NCBI RefSeq assembly: GCF_011075055.1
Contig: NC_058137.1
Location: forward strand, 13,625,463 to 13,689,462
DNA: 64,000 nt
From: Mangifera indica
Taxonomy: Eukaryota; Streptophyta; Magnoliopsida; Sapindales; Anacardiaceae
Reading direction: 5' to 3'
Shown in pieces: positions 1 to 12,328 of this stretch. Each line of letters starts with the position of its first letter. Position 1 is the stretch's first letter. The translations under genes and the position numbers were made by a program. The notes under the pieces were generated by a model that worked only from the letters and a program-made list of their open reading frames with translations, was not told the DNA's origin and did no database searches.

Positions 1-2889
1 ATTTGGTACATATGGTTTAGAAATAAGCTAAGATCATTCTAGGTATAAAGGATAATCTAGTGGTGCAAAAATTTCCAAATATATTTTCTAACAAACTTTT
101 AGGGTTAGCGCTAGAGAGAAAGGTAGAGTTTAGCATTGAGTTGGCCACGAGAACAACACCAATTTCTAAATCCCTTTACAAAATGGCTTAGGTGAATTAT
201 TAGAATTAAAGAAATAATTACAGGAATTGCTAGATAGTAAGTTGATCAGATAGAACTACTCACTATAAGGTGCACTAATCCTTTTCGTAAAGAAGAAAAA
301 TAGATCAATAAGGATGTGCATTGACGATAGGGAATTGAATAAGGTCATAATAAAGAATAAATATCCATTCTCGAGAATTGATGATTTATTTGACTAGTTT
401 AAGAGTGTTTCAGTATTTTTTAAGATAGATATGAGGTTAGGGTATCACTAAGTCAAAGTAGTAGAGCAAGATATACCTAAAACTACTTCCAAAACTAGAT
501 ATAAACATTATGAGTTTGTAATCATGTCATTTGGATTGACCAATGTCCTGACAGTATTTATAAACCTCATGAATAGAGTGTTATAGGATTGTTTGGATAA
601 GTTCTTAGTGGTGTTCATTGACATCTTGGTTTACTTTTGAACTTTAAAGAAGTATGAGCAACACCTAAGATTTATGCTCTAGAGATTGAGAAAAAGGCAA
701 CTGTTTGTGTAGTTCCCTAAATATGAGTTCTGGCTAGATAAAGGGGCATTTATAGGTCATGTGGTTTCAATAGATGGCATATCAATAAAACCTAGTAAAT
801 TTAAGGTAGTGATAAAGTGGCAGATACTGAAGACAACTAAGAAGGTTAAGAGTTTCCTAAGATTGGTAGGCTACTACAGACATTTTATTGAGGGATTCAC
901 CAAGTTAGGTCAACCCCTCATAGAGTTAACATGAAAACAGATTCCTTTTACATGGTCAAAGTCTTGTAAGCAAAGTTTCCAGGAATTGAAGGTGAAATTG
1001 ACCTTAGCTCCTATCTTGCCTTGCCAAAAGAGGGCAAAGACTATGGTTTATACATAGATGCCTCATATTAGGGTTTGAGAGTAATATTGATGTAGAAAAG
1101 GAAGGTGATAACTTTTGTTTCTTATCAGTTAAAGGAGTATGAGGCTAGATACACCCTCCTCCCTCCCCTTTACTCATGATCTTGAGTTAACAGTAGTGGT
1201 GTTTACATTTAAGATATGGTGACACTACCTATATAGGGTGAAAAGTAACATCTACCTGCATCACAAGAGTCTCATATATCTATTCACTTAAAAGGAACTG
1301 AATATGGATAGAAATGGTAGTTAAAGTTGGTAAATGATTATGATTGCGAGATTAAGTACCATCTAGGTAAAACAAATGTAGTTGTAGATGCCCTTAATAG
1401 AAAAGTATTCTTATCACAGATTACCACTCACTATGAGTTATAACAGGAGTTAGTGAGAAAATAGATTAAGATTATCACTGGGCAGTTGATAGGTCTCTAG
1501 ATCCAATCAACCATTTTAGATGAGATTCATATAACATAGGCTTTGAAAGAGGGATATCTACAGATCAAGTAGAAAAGGATTGGAAATGTTGAAACTAAGT
1601 TCAATATGGTAAAAGACATCTTGAGGTTTTAAAGAAAGATATGTATTCCCTGAGGTAGAGTTTGAGAGATAAGATTCTAGTAGAAGCACACTATCCTAGA
1701 AGTGTAAAAATGTATCAAGATCTAAGAAAGAAGTTTTGGTGGCCAAGAATAAAGAAAAATATTGCAAACTTTATGGCTAAATGTCTTGTGTGTCAATAGG
1801 TTAAGACTAAACATCAAAGGTCATCCGAACTTTTACAACCCCTTAGTATCTCTAAGTGGAAATGAGAACACATATCGATAGATTTCATGTTTAGATTACT
1901 AAGGGTCAAAGGTGGTTATAATGTATTATAGGCATAGTTAATTGGTTGACCAAATCAACACATTTAAGTATAGATTAACTGGGTTAGATCTATGTGAGAG
2001 AGATTGTCAGACTTCATGGAGTACCTAAGACAATAATATCAGACTAATACACCTAATTTATCTCAACATTTTGGCAGAGTAAGTAAAAGTTCTTGGGTGA
2101 GATATTGGCATTCAACATAGCATATCATCCCAGACTGATTGATAGACCAAAAGAGTCAACTAGGAGATTGAGGACATATTGAAGGCTTGTTACTTAGACA
2201 AAGGAGCAAGTTGGATAGATGTGTTACCATTGATGGAGTTTGCTTATAATAATAGTGACCAAGCAACCATCAAGATGGCTTCTTACAAAAGATGTAGATC
2301 ACCAATGCATTAGGATGAGATATGAGAGAAACGTTTTAGCTTAGTCATTAGGACCTGAGCTGACCCAAAGAATGATTGAGGATTTGAAGATGATGAGAGA
2401 GAGAATGAGGTAAGCCTAAGATCGTTAGAAGAGTTATGTGGATCAAAAGAGGCATGATCTTGAGTTTTAGATAATTGATAAGGTGTTCATTAGAGTAGCC
2501 CCTTACAGGTATGTTATGAGATTCAATAAGAAAAGGAAGTTAATGCCAAGATTTGTAGGATTCTTTGAGGTATTGAAGGTATAAGTAGGGTTGCCTATTG
2601 GCTTGCACTACCAATAAGCATGAATTGCATTCATAGTGTGTCCATGTATTGTTGTTATGCAAGTGTATTAGTGATCCTACCTATATGCTTAGTGTTGAGG
2701 ATGTCGAGCTTGAGGACAATCTGATTTATGAGGAACGACCAGTTTAGATACTAGATAGACGAGTTAAAAAGCTTAGATGTAATCAAATTCCATTAGTAAA
2801 AGTTCTTTGGAGAAATTATCAAATTGAAGAGGCTATATACAAGGTTGAGTAGGATACATAACAGAGATTCCTATATTTGTTTGAGTGAA
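1..2889 (+). pseudogene. Ty3/gypsy (Tekay-like) pol remnant: RT, RNase H, integrase, chromodomain tail
   Basis: Conceptual translation in shifting frames gives recognisable chromovirus pol blocks in the expected order. RT fingers/palm lie before about 700; the catalytic loop near 620-640 reads FID-ILVY, one aspartate short of the usual F/Y-x-D-D. RT connection follows (about 850-1010), then RNase H (YIDAS near 1050, VVVDAL near 1380), and the integrase zinc region with CLVCQ near 1785. The integrase core starts SIDFM near 1875 and has GVPKTIISD near 2020-2045; the C-terminal tail has a chromodomain-like stretch (ILDRRVKKL near 2750). Numerous in-frame TAG/TAA codons and indels show it is dead. 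It runs off the left edge, so gag and protease are outside or lost. It resembles the pol of the element at 46566-52500 and of the array at 12530-19937. Confidence 0.88.
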
Positions 2890-2907
2890 TTTCGAGGATG
2901 AAATTCA

Positions 2908-2923
2908 TTTTAAGGGGGAGGAT
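2908..2923 (+). promoter_or_regulatory. Polypurine tract of the left gypsy element
   Basis: A purine run (aagggggaggat) sits directly before the LTR, just downstream of the last pol codons. This is the usual plus-strand priming site of LTR retrotransposons. Confidence 0.75.
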
Positions 2924-4946
2924 TATAACACCTACAAGTAAGCCTAAGAACATACACACCTATATTGCCTTCGTTATGAAACTAGACACACAGCCATATA
3001 TGATCCATACATACCCGTGTATCGCTTCCATAAATTAAAATAAAAAATATGATAACCCTAACTCTTTTCCATTATTTTTCATAGCTGCAGAAAGCACAGA
3101 ATGTAAAAGATAGAAGGGGTATTTTTGTTATTGGTACAGCTACTAGCAATCATCGAAATCACCATTACTATGCAAAAGAGGCTTTATCATCAAAATCCAA
3201 GTAAATGGAGCGAAATCCCTTATTTGATTATGGAATCCTCAAAGTTTGTTTGTTATATATATGATCTAGAGTCAATTAAGCATGAATAGGATGATATGTA
3301 TAATGCACTTATTTTTTTATGCAATTATAATGAACCATAAGCATATATAGCATCTTGAGTTTGAATATTTTGTGTTTTGAGATGATAATTCAATAATGTC
3401 ATTGATGTGATGTGTGTACTTGTTATAAAACATAATTTCCATTGAATAAACTGTTTAGAGGACTTAGAGACACTTTGTATTGGCCTAAATGTGTGCTTGA
3501 ATGGCTTTATGTGCAACTGGAGTAATATAAAAACCCTAGGGTACGATTCCCAGATCGTGACACATAGTCGTGTATGGTCTTATACACACCTGTGTTATTC
3601 TAGAAAATTTGAAAGTCCAAAGATCTTGTGTTTGTTTTAAGGTGAGAAATGCACGATCGTATGGTATAGGATACATATCCTTATATGGCTTTCCAAAAAT
3701 GGACGACATGCATTAAAGGACATGTGGATCTAAGCACATAGGAGTGTGTCTAGGTTAACTCCCCATGTACATCTACTCTATACATGATCGGGTGTTAAGT
3801 GTTACACATCATTATATATGGTTCAAAAGGCACACGGGTGTAGATTGAGAAACACATGACTGTATATTCTTAAGCAAAGTCAAAAGATGATTACACCCTT
3901 AAGTTATATGCATAATAGGTAGAGTTATATGAGAAGAATAATAAGTTAATGGAGGATAGAGAATTCAAGAGAGACATAGATGAATTGTCTTACTGTATGG
4001 ATGATGACACAAACTTAGATTGAGTCAAATCTAAATTGAAAAGTCAACAACCTTAAAGCTAATGTCACACAACTAGATAGTCACTAGCAATGTGCATAAA
4101 TGATGATATTTGTGAAAGCAATAGGGCTAGATACCCATGAGATGCATCATGCACTTGGCGCAAAGGCACATAGCCACCTAATTCAGTTCAAGTGTGCATA
4201 GTAAAAATGTGGCTTTTAGATATTTCTTAGGTGATCAACAAAATGTATCACATATGTACCTGAGGCAAGAGTTATTTCTGGATGGTTATTTAACAGTTTC
4301 GATCAACTTATATGGTAAGGGAATAAGTTGTTATTAGAGATTTTTCTATGTGATCAAGGTGTCCTAGTTAGATAACCCAATAGGTCATTTGGCATATGTG
4401 CAAGGCATCTTAGTATTTTTTACTAAGGTATCAAATATGTCGATTCTAGCTTGGGTCTCTACAGTTTTCATGGATTACCTATGTTAGGGCACCAAGGTGT
4501 TATAGTGTGATAATAATTAACTTACAAATAGAACACAAGTTTTACTACCAAATAGTTTAATGGCTATGGCTACTGAAAAGTCTCCACTTACTGAGTTTAC
4601 TCATACGTTTCTTGTTGTATATTTTATAGGTAGAGGTGAGTAATAGGTTGAATGGGGATCTAGTAGTCTAGTAAGCAATTATATGAGGAGAAATGTTTTT
4701 ATTATGTAATTATCACTCTTATATTTTTCATCATTACTAGTATTGTTTTATTGTTGTTACTATTATTGTCATTATTTTCAGACATTTGAAGTTTTATTAA
4801 CATCACTTAATAAAGTGTTTTCATTGCATCATCTTTTTGCATGTTTTATAATTATGATCATACATTAAAGTTTTCAAATTGTCCAACTATACATGTTTCT
4901 TTTGGTATATTCCCATTAGGGGTATGTACCTAAAGAAGGTTGTTAC
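2924..4946 (+). repeat. 3' LTR of the left gypsy element (~2.0 kb)
   Basis: It starts TATAACACC (a TGTAACACC-type end with one change) after the polypurine tract and ends near GTTACA. It is rich in short cacac/gtgtg palindromic phrases, for example around 3560-3600, 3650-3700 and 3830-3870. The inner part near 4560-4700 and the end match, in reverse orientation, the LTR at 44327-46468, so the two belong to related families. There is no long coding frame. The right edge is inferred from the terminal motif and the change to gag-leader-like sequence; no target duplication was found. Confidence 0.65.
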
Positions 4947-5430
4947 ACAAGTAATTTGCTATTGGTGCCATTAGTCAAGGCACGTAGGTTGATCATATCC
5001 TAGGGTTCTAGCCTGAATCAAACAGCTAGTGAAATGAACCATTGCCAGAGTGTACACCATTACTCAGAGGCCAAGTAAGGCTAACATGGTAGTAATTACT
5101 AGTTAGATCTCTTATCTTAGTACTTCTATTTACATTTTGATTTATTATGGTATTACTTATTATTTTGTAACTAAAAGTCCAGTGAAAAGAGATAGGAGTA
5201 TAACCAGTTAGAGTGGCCTAAAGAGTTAAGATAAAGTTGTCAAATGATGGATCAGTAGTGAATGATAAGAAGATGATAAGATAGATTGTTGAGATATAGG
5301 GTATACAACTTTAAGATGTCAGATTTTGAAATGATTTTATGGATGGATTTTCTAAAGAGGAATGGAACTGAGATTAACTGCCAACATAAAATAACCTAGT
5401 TCACTCTAACTTAAATTTAGCAATCTATAT
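4947..5430 (+). pseudogene. Gypsy internal-region scrap with protease motif
   Basis: After the LTR the sequence first resembles a degraded primer site and gag leader. At 5316-5400 a short frame reads MSDFEMILWMDFLKRNG followed by INCQHKI. This is the D-x-I-L-G-M-D-W-L stretch found downstream of the retropepsin active site in Ty3/gypsy elements. Gag and most of the protease are missing. It may be the start of a second internal region sharing the LTR at 2924-4946, or a separate fragment. Confidence 0.45.
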
Positions 5431-8400
5431 GATCTATAACAATAAATCATACAAGTATATGAACTACTTAGTTTAAGTTCTTTTATGAAGGATTATTGGT
5501 TACCCAAGTCTTATTATGTCAGTTGCAAATTTCACACTTAATTTTGATATGTTTATTGTCATATAAATGTACAATGTCAAAATTGTCATTGTACTCCCAC
5601 TAGCTTTTGTATATAGATTTCATATTCATCTTAATAAAGCCAAAAGATTTTATGGTTTTATTTGTATGAGGATTAATGGATTCCAATGTTTACATGAGTT
5701 CTTGAATAGAACTAATCAACTTGCATACCTGACCAACTCCTTTTCAAGGTTAATACCATTAGAAGTGATATGGTAATAACCATTCTAGGTTTTATCTATT
5801 GGAGATGCTTTTGATAATTAATTGTCAAACTTTTAATGTTGTGTAGCAACTATGATCGCATCTAGATTTTAGCATCACTTGTAGGTCTTAGATTTTAACA
5901 TCATAAATGACCAGTGCATTTATCAAGAGTTATAAGAATTTTAATTCTTATAAACTCCAAATGCATCTTATCCGTCTTATATTATTTTATATACGTAGGC
6001 TGATTACTTGTTTTCTCTAGGAATAAGTAATTTTCATTGTGATTTTCAACCATACTTATTGGCACATCATTTACATTATGTCTATTTTTCTTGTGAATTA
6101 GAACTCTATTGAGTTCTATTATTCTCCCACTTGATCTTTTAGAGAATGACATCTAAAAAAGTCTTCTAAAATAGATTTTAAAACCTATTTGGTATTGGAA
6201 GAGCAATATTCTTAAGTTTCCTTTAGAATATCACATAAAATAATCTATTTAACACATGATTCAACTAACTCAAGTTAATTGTTTAACATTAATGCCACTA
6301 CCATTATTAAATACGTCATTGGGCTTTAATCTAATGTGTACAACATATATAAATTGTGTTATACTCATAGACATAAATATGGGTTACAATCACTAAGATA
6401 TTACCTTAAAACATTTAGTGGATATTAAAACTCTCACTACATCTCAGACATTAAGTTGGAGCATTTACCTTATGTAGTCACCTTCTTAGTTTAACCCAAG
6501 TGATCGAATATACATGTTAACAAATTCTTTATTTTATTCTTGAATTTCTTCAAAGTATTCAAATTTGTATTTCTGAAGATCTACAAATCATATTCATTGA
6601 AATGTCCAATGAATCTTATGAAATTCAAAATTTGTTTTGTTAGATACAAACTATTAATTCTTATCGTTTAAACGAAATTCAATAGTTGAATGATGCTCCC
6701 ACTTAAGATAGTGAAAGACTAGCATGGTTATCTTTGTCCAAAAGACATAACTAGTATCCATTATTCAACAACAATTGAATGAATCAAAGTTATAGTCATG
6801 CTCAATCTTTCGTGCCAAATCATCAATTCAAATTAATTTATATGATTGAGAGTTCTTTCAATAATCATAGTAATAAATCTCTCAAAAGTTTTATTTATGA
6901 AAAATATTACAATTAGTTATTATTTCTTTTCTTCTTGCCCGTGTGCTAGAATGAATACATAAATCCTATAGCTAACATGTTGTACACATACCACATTTCC
7001 AACTTGTATATTCACCTCTTTTTTCGGCTAACATCCACTATGCCTTAGTTTCTTTACATCGAACAAATGTGAGAATTTAAATCTCATGACAAATAGTCTG
7101 AGATTTCAAGAAAAGGTTCAATTCTCAATATTACTTGAAGTTGAAAACTCAGTCTTTCTTCTTTCATTAGCTAGAAAGGTTTTACAGCATTTGATTTAGT
7201 GGTTAGACCTACCACATGAAAAGCAAATTACCTTGCATTTGCCACCTACACCCATGTGAGAGTTTAGTGTGTTTTGATGTACTAGCTAAGATTGAAAATT
7301 TAGCTAGGTGTCAACCTTACTTTTTTCTTCCTGTCTTTTCAAATTGGATTAGACCTGTTTAACCATATCAATATGTACATCAATATTCACTACCATCTTT
7401 ATCAAACCTTCGATGGATTCTCCTTTGTTATCCTTTAAAAAGGTTGTAACGAACTTAGTGTAGTATTTGAGTAAAGATAAGATAACAATGTTAAAGGCTA
7501 TGTTATTCGTTATACATAAGTTTAGAGTTCTGGCCTTCTTGATCAATTTAATTATATTAAACATGTGAATTTCATTCTCCACTCCATCATATATTTTTGC
7601 TTTTCTCGTAAAGATTAAATTCTCTCATTTCAGTGCCAAGTTTGGGAGAACTGGTAAATTTTATACCACAACATACAAGATTCTTTTTTCTTTTAGTACA
7701 GTCTATAGACATTGATACCAGCCGAGATGTTTTGTATCCAACCCAAATTCATTTTTTAATATCTTCTCAACTATTAGGTTGTGTGTTAAGTCTTTTCTAT
7801 AAAACTAAAAATGAAGTCATATTTTAATTTTATATTTATTTAGCGTGGTCTTTTATCAAATAAATGTTCCCACTATTTTATTCAAGTTAATAGCTCTTCT
7901 CTATTGGACTAGAGAAATCCCCAATAGACTTTCTAGCAGGCTGAGATCCCATTGAATTAATTCTCCCTTTTGCTTTGGTGAACGAGTTCAAATTAACCAA
8001 TTAGATAAGTTAATCAAACCAATCATAAAAATCCACAATCTATAATTCGACAATTACGCATGAATCAATCATGAGATATCAATTGTGATTCTCGGTTTCA
8101 GTAGGATGGATACTACATATCACTCATGTAATAATACTTGCAAGTCCCTAACTTTGCCTCTAATACACTTTCACTTTTATTTTAGCGAATAAGCTAGAAG
8201 TACTTGTTAAGTCATACCCAATACAAACAATCACTCAATCTTTCACCTGATAGAAGTATACCTTTCACTTTGGTGAACACGGTTCCAATGAACAGGAGCT
8301 TGCCTTGAAGCATTATATTGGAAGGCATTTGGTTATTTTTGACTTAATATGTACATATAAGGGATTTATTATTACCTTACCAATTTTAGCTATTTAACAT

Positions 8401-8620
8401 GTGAGGTGATTATTCGGAAAAATAAAACCTAACATGTGTACAACAACGTAAATTAAATGTGTTGGTATACAACTTTCACTAATGTCAATTGCCTCGAGCC
8501 ATAAGGGTTTGATTGGTCAACCTAGGGCCTAATCATTGGGTCTTCAATAATTCCTTCATTTCAGTCTTCAATTGTACATGACTTCATTTTTTAGTTACAA
8601 TTTTCATAATTGGTAAGTGT
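5431..8620 (-). pseudogene. Decayed Ty1/copia element(s), minus strand
   Basis: The clearest coding piece is 7349-7582, whose translation contains FVTTFLKDNKGESIEGLIKMVVN, a copia gag (UBN2-type) signature. A CKVICFSCG zinc-knuckle remnant lies just downstream near 7210-7250. Upstream on the minus strand (7600-8600) is non-coding leader or LTR. Downstream, aagtgggagaat on the minus strand at 6121-6132 is the classical copia polypurine tract. Two similar gtgggag motifs at 5593-5601 and 6695-6704 suggest more than one fragment. No protease, integrase or RT could be read. Open frames on the plus strand here (for example 5567-5776 and 7633-7827) have no recognisable content. Confidence 0.55.
7349..7582 (-). 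pseudogene. Copia gag fragment
   Basis: A 77-residue open stretch ends at VKQV. Its middle contains a FVTTFLKDNKGESIEGLIKM block typical of the C-terminal half of the copia gag UBN2 domain. There is no zinc knuckle within this frame; a CxxC-bearing remnant follows in a broken frame. It packages genomic RNA in intact relatives; here it is a fossil. Confidence 0.6.
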
Positions 8621-8623
8621 TGT

Positions 8624-9943
8624 TGTCGACACCCCAATTAAAATCCTAAATTCCTACAACAAAAATATGGTAAAAGAAAGTAGGGATTGTTCCCTCGAAG
8701 AGTTTTAATTATTACGTCGTCACAAATCAATCAAAACAAGGAAATAAAAAGGGGTTTTGAATTGAATGCAAATTATAATTAAAAACAATAAATAAAAATT
8801 CAACAAAATAATCTAAAACAAATAATCAATTAAAAAAACTTTGGTCTACGGTCACATCCACCATTGAACTACGATTGATCATCGATACCAAAATATCAAA
8901 TTAACTATTCAAATATTTGTTGTGGTATTAATTACTTGTCCTTCCTTATGATTAGTTAACCAAAAACATGTATTCCAATTAATAATTCAGATACGATCTC
9001 AAATTTAATTAAACAATAGTATTACGAATTAGAAAAACCAACGAAGTAAGATAACACAAGTGTACGATGTTGCATTTAATTCGGTTGATTATTTTCCTAA
9101 GATTTACAGTTTCTAACGCAGCAAATGATAAATCTCAATTGCCACTTCGATTAGATGAATTGAACAATTACAGATTCAATACCTAAACTAGCAGTGGATT
9201 ATATTAATTCATAAACTAATCGCGCGTCTTAGCAATCAATCAACACAATCATAAAAAATAATTCAGAAAGATAATTAATACTTGAATAATTAAAAGATGC
9301 ATTAAAGAACAAAACTTAATCTCACAATTATTACAGTTCCATGGTTTTAGATCCCTTCAACCAAGAGAAAATAATCAACCACTGTAAACCATATTTAGCT
9401 CTCTAATCCTCCAAATTAAAATGATAAATAATCCTCTAGTAAAATAAAAATAAAAGTATATATATTTTCTCTCTACTCAGATCTGGAAATAAAGGTCAAT
9501 TATAATCTCTTAATCCAGCCAAGCAAAGGTGATACATATTTTCCCAAAAAGAAAGGAAAAGATATAAATTTTAATGTATATCCTTCCTCTAAAAATATTA
9601 TTCCTTATTTATCTCAATTAATTCTCTTTTCCAGCTAATAATTATTCTTTTTCTAGGAAGCAAATCTTGACTTTTGTGGACTCTTTCAACTAATTTGGAT
9701 GTCCAGATTTAATTTTCGAATTCTGCTTTCGTCATTTCACGTGCCTACGCCTGGTCAGCATCACGGATTTTTGTTGATTCGTAAATCTGCTTTAGTTTTA
9801 CAATTTTTGCCTAACTTACTCCAAAAAAAATATACAAAGCTTCCTAAGTGCAAAAGATAAATAATTTCATTTGATTGAATTAAATTTTTCACGCAACATA
9901 AGGGAAGTAGAACTCAAAATAATAATAATTAACAACGTTATCA
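8624..9943 (-). repeat. 3' LTR of Athila-type element (~1.32 kb)
   Basis: On the minus strand the LTR begins TGATAACG directly after the polypurine tract and ends GGTGTCGACA, giving TG...CA ends. The start is fixed by the tract; the end could lie up to 3 bp either way in tgttgtcgac. There is no coding capacity. The 5' partner LTR is not in the window, and the element is split by the array insertion at 10173-23323. Confidence 0.75.
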
Positions 9944-9959
9944 AATTCCCCCACACTTA
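9944..9959 (-). promoter_or_regulatory. Polypurine tract of the Athila-type element
   Basis: On the minus strand aagtgtgggggaattt immediately precedes the LTR start, preceded by a gaggacgagcaaaag phrase. Both are characteristic of Athila/Tat 3' ends. Confidence 0.8.
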
Positions 9960-10167
9960 TCTTTTGCTCGTCCTCGAGTAAAACAAAACAAAAATAAAAA
10001 GGTTTCATCAATCATTTTTCTCATAATACCAAAAAGTGTGCATACCTTAGGATTCAAACCAACCAAGACTCAAGCATCAACACCTATCATCATCAAACTT
10101 CACAAGGAAATATGCACAAAGACAAATAAAGACAATCACATTCTAAAACATGTATGAAGTTTTTGGT

Positions 10168-10172
10168 GAATC
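10168..10172. other. Target-site duplication, left (gaatc)
   Basis: gaatc lies directly before the TG of the first array LTR and is repeated at 23324-23328 directly after the last LTR base. Five base pairs is the usual length for Ty3/gypsy integrase. Confidence 0.85.
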
Positions 10173-11328
10173 TGCAACATCCGAATTAAGGTGTGTCAGT
10201 AAACTCCACTTCCAAAATTATCCCTAGAGTTGATTTTGTAACTTGTTGTGTAAAGAAATTGTAAAAGAATTATAGAAAACTACTAAATGAGCAATATTTT
10301 TCAAAGGGGGTAAAATGGTCATTTTATAAAGATTCAAGGGACAAAGTGGGAATTAAAATTGAAGGGCACACTTGAAATTATATGGTGGTGCTAAGGGTTT
10401 TTGGTAATTGGCTAAGGATAAAATAGTAATTTATGGAAAAGGTTAAGGGCAAAATGGTCCAAAAGGCTTATAAAATATATAATCTATTCATCTTCTTCCT
10501 TATTGCCGAGAGCTCCATTATTTTTTTAGCTAAGCTTTTTCCCTTAACCAAAATTCACCAAAAACCTAGCTAAATCACCTAATTTCCAGAGGCCCCAGTT
10601 ATAAAAAGTGTAGATCTGTCAATTCTGATCAGTTCTAAGGTAAGAAATTTAATTTTTAAGATATGTGAAATTTGGGAGTTTGATGGATGATTATATTTTT
10701 GGTTGATTAAGGTTGCCAAGAAGAAGAAAAGAAGGTGAATAAGCTTAAATCACCTATTTGGCAAAGAAAAGGTAAGAATTTCATACTTTACATACTTGAA
10801 GTAAATTTGAGTTAGGTTATTTAAATAACTTTTACTTATATAAGTGTGTAATGCATTAGAATTAAGATGATTTATACTTAAAAGGATAAAGAAATTCATT
10901 AGGATTCATGATGTAATTTTTGGCCATAAGGGTAAAAAGGTAATTTTGGCCATAAGGACAAAAATGTCATTTTATGCGATATAGGTTAATGTTGTTTAAT
11001 TATGTGCATGTTATGTGAAATAACCCTTATATTAAGCCTATATTGTATAATTGAAATTAATTTGAGACATGATATATATTTATATATAAATGCATGAGAA
11101 AATAACATGATGTTTGAGAAGGAATGAAAAGAATAAGGGAAAATGACAAATGCGCATATTTCATATTATGGTTATATATGCATACATGAGGAATCATAAC
11201 ATATGCATGATTTAGAAAAAATAAAGAAAAAGGAAAAATATTTTCTAAGTCATGCATGCTTTTAGAAAATGGAAAACAAGTATTTTTGGTTTTATAATGA
11301 CTCATATGATACAGGAAAAGAAAAATAT

Positions 11329-11460
11329 CAGCTGTACTGTGTGGACAGCAAAAGAAAAAATATCAGCTGTACTGTGTGGACAGCAAAAGAAAAATATCAG
11401 TTGTACTGTGTGGACAGCAAAATAAAAATATTAGCTGTACTGTGTGGACAGCAAAGAAAA
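11329..11460 (+). repeat. Minisatellite in LTR 1, 4 units
   Basis: Four head-to-tail units of about 33-35 bp, each with the core gctgtactgtgtggacagc followed by an A-rich linker. The core has 5-bp complementary ends (gctgt/acagc) around a 9-nt loop. Confidence 0.9.
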
Positions 11461-12023
11461 AAAATATGCGTGTAAGAGAGAATTATACTTTGTATGGTGA
11501 CTGCAAGTACTGTCATATGTAGTCTAGACCAGTCAATGAGAAAGAGAGAGAAACAAATTAGTAAATATTTTATGAAAGTCATTTGCATTAGAATTATGCA
11601 TACAAGCCTGTGTGGCTGATAAAGAGTTGAGAAATATGTACGATCAGAAAATAGAAATGTCATGGCACTCATACATGCATAAATCATAACGAGTGAATCA
11701 TATCTGTATAGTAAGAAAATGAATAAATGTGTGAAAGAAAAGAATTATGATATGTGTTAAATGCGTGTTCTATGTCAATTATTTTGTTGTAAATAGTTCA
11801 GACACGCTGAGTATGGAAAAGATTATAAAAGATTAGTACTGGTATAAAATGCTTTAAGTGTTTAGTATGATTTTCTTACTGAGCCATAGTCGCTCACTCC
11901 GTTTAATTTAATATTTTACAGGTAAAGAAATGCAGCAAAGGTTCTCAGGGAGCACTAATGAGACATGAGGCTAAGGGAGGAAGGCACCATAATTTTGTTG
12001 ACTTAAATGTTATGATGTATATG

Positions 12024-12025
<2 letters not shown>

Positions 12026-12059
<34 letters not shown>
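12026..12059. repeat. (TA)n microsatellite in LTR 1
   Basis: Alternating TA run; its length differs between the LTR copies (longer near 17021-17063, shorter near 23050-23070). Confidence 0.95.
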
Positions 12060-12062
<3 letters not shown>

Positions 12063-12198
12063 TAGTTTTGAAAATTGGTTATAAAGTTTCTGTGGATGAT
12101 AATTTTTATGATAGTTATTATTATGTACTTATTTTATTTATTATGATTATGTGATAAAAATCCAGTCGATTGGTAAGACTGGTTTATGTAAATTGTTA

Positions 12199-12295
12199 AT
12201 TGGGAGTGTTACAGGGCATAATTCAATAGAGAAAAAAATTCCCCGGGCCCTCTAAAATAGGGGAACTCATGCCGTTTTTCTGTAACACACCCAAT
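12199..12295 (+). other. Terminal fold-back of LTR 1
   Basis: attgggagtgttacag (12199-12214) pairs with ctgtaacacacccaat (12280-12295) at 15 of 16 positions. Inside it ggcat (12215-12219) pairs with atgcc (12269-12273), and ttcccc (12239-12244) with ggggaa (12260-12265). The same structure is at 17202-17298, 23210-23306 and, reversed, 63836-63932. It lies 17 nt before the LTR end, so it would be in the 5' end region (R/U5) of the transcript or near its 3' end. Confidence 0.8.
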
Positions 12296-12316
12296 GGTTA
12301 GGAGAGGTTACATTTT

Positions 12317-12328
12317 TGGTATCAGAGC
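12317..12328 (+). promoter_or_regulatory. Primer-binding site, unit 1
   Basis: tggtatcagagc, complementary to the 3' end of plant initiator methionine tRNA, 4 bp after the LTR end. It overlaps a small hairpin (agcgc...gcgct, about 12325-12342). Confidence 0.92.

Larger units (their letters stand above)
10173..12312 (+). repeat. LTR 1 of the tandem gypsy array (2140 bp)
   Basis: It begins tgcaacatcc and ends gaggttaca, with flanking gaatc on the left and a primer site 4 bp to the right. It contains a 4-copy minisatellite (11329-11460), a (TA)n tract (about 12026-12059) and the terminal fold-back (12199-12295). It is shorter than LTR 2, mainly because it has fewer minisatellite units. A short frame on the minus strand and YQLYCVDSK-type frames on the plus strand are products of the repeat, not genes. 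Confidence 0.92.

Noticed and set aside
11269..11475. Overlapping ORFs with repeated YQLYCVDSK / SCTVWTAK peptides (also near 16067-16517, 21069-21498, 22115-22545)
   Set aside because: They are translations of the LTR minisatellite in two or three frames at once; unit lengths vary without keeping frame, and there is no coding context.
11397..11687. Conserved minus-strand 96-aa ORF in the LTRs (also 16392, 21373, 22420) and the longer one at 15855-16244
   Set aside because: Conservation follows from recent LTR duplication; composition is like random AT-rich DNA, and no motif is seen.
12199..12295. The fold-back as a separate MITE inserted in the LTR
   Set aside because: It is present at the same place in all four LTR copies, no flanking duplication exists, and the gaatc duplication shows the LTR extends past it.
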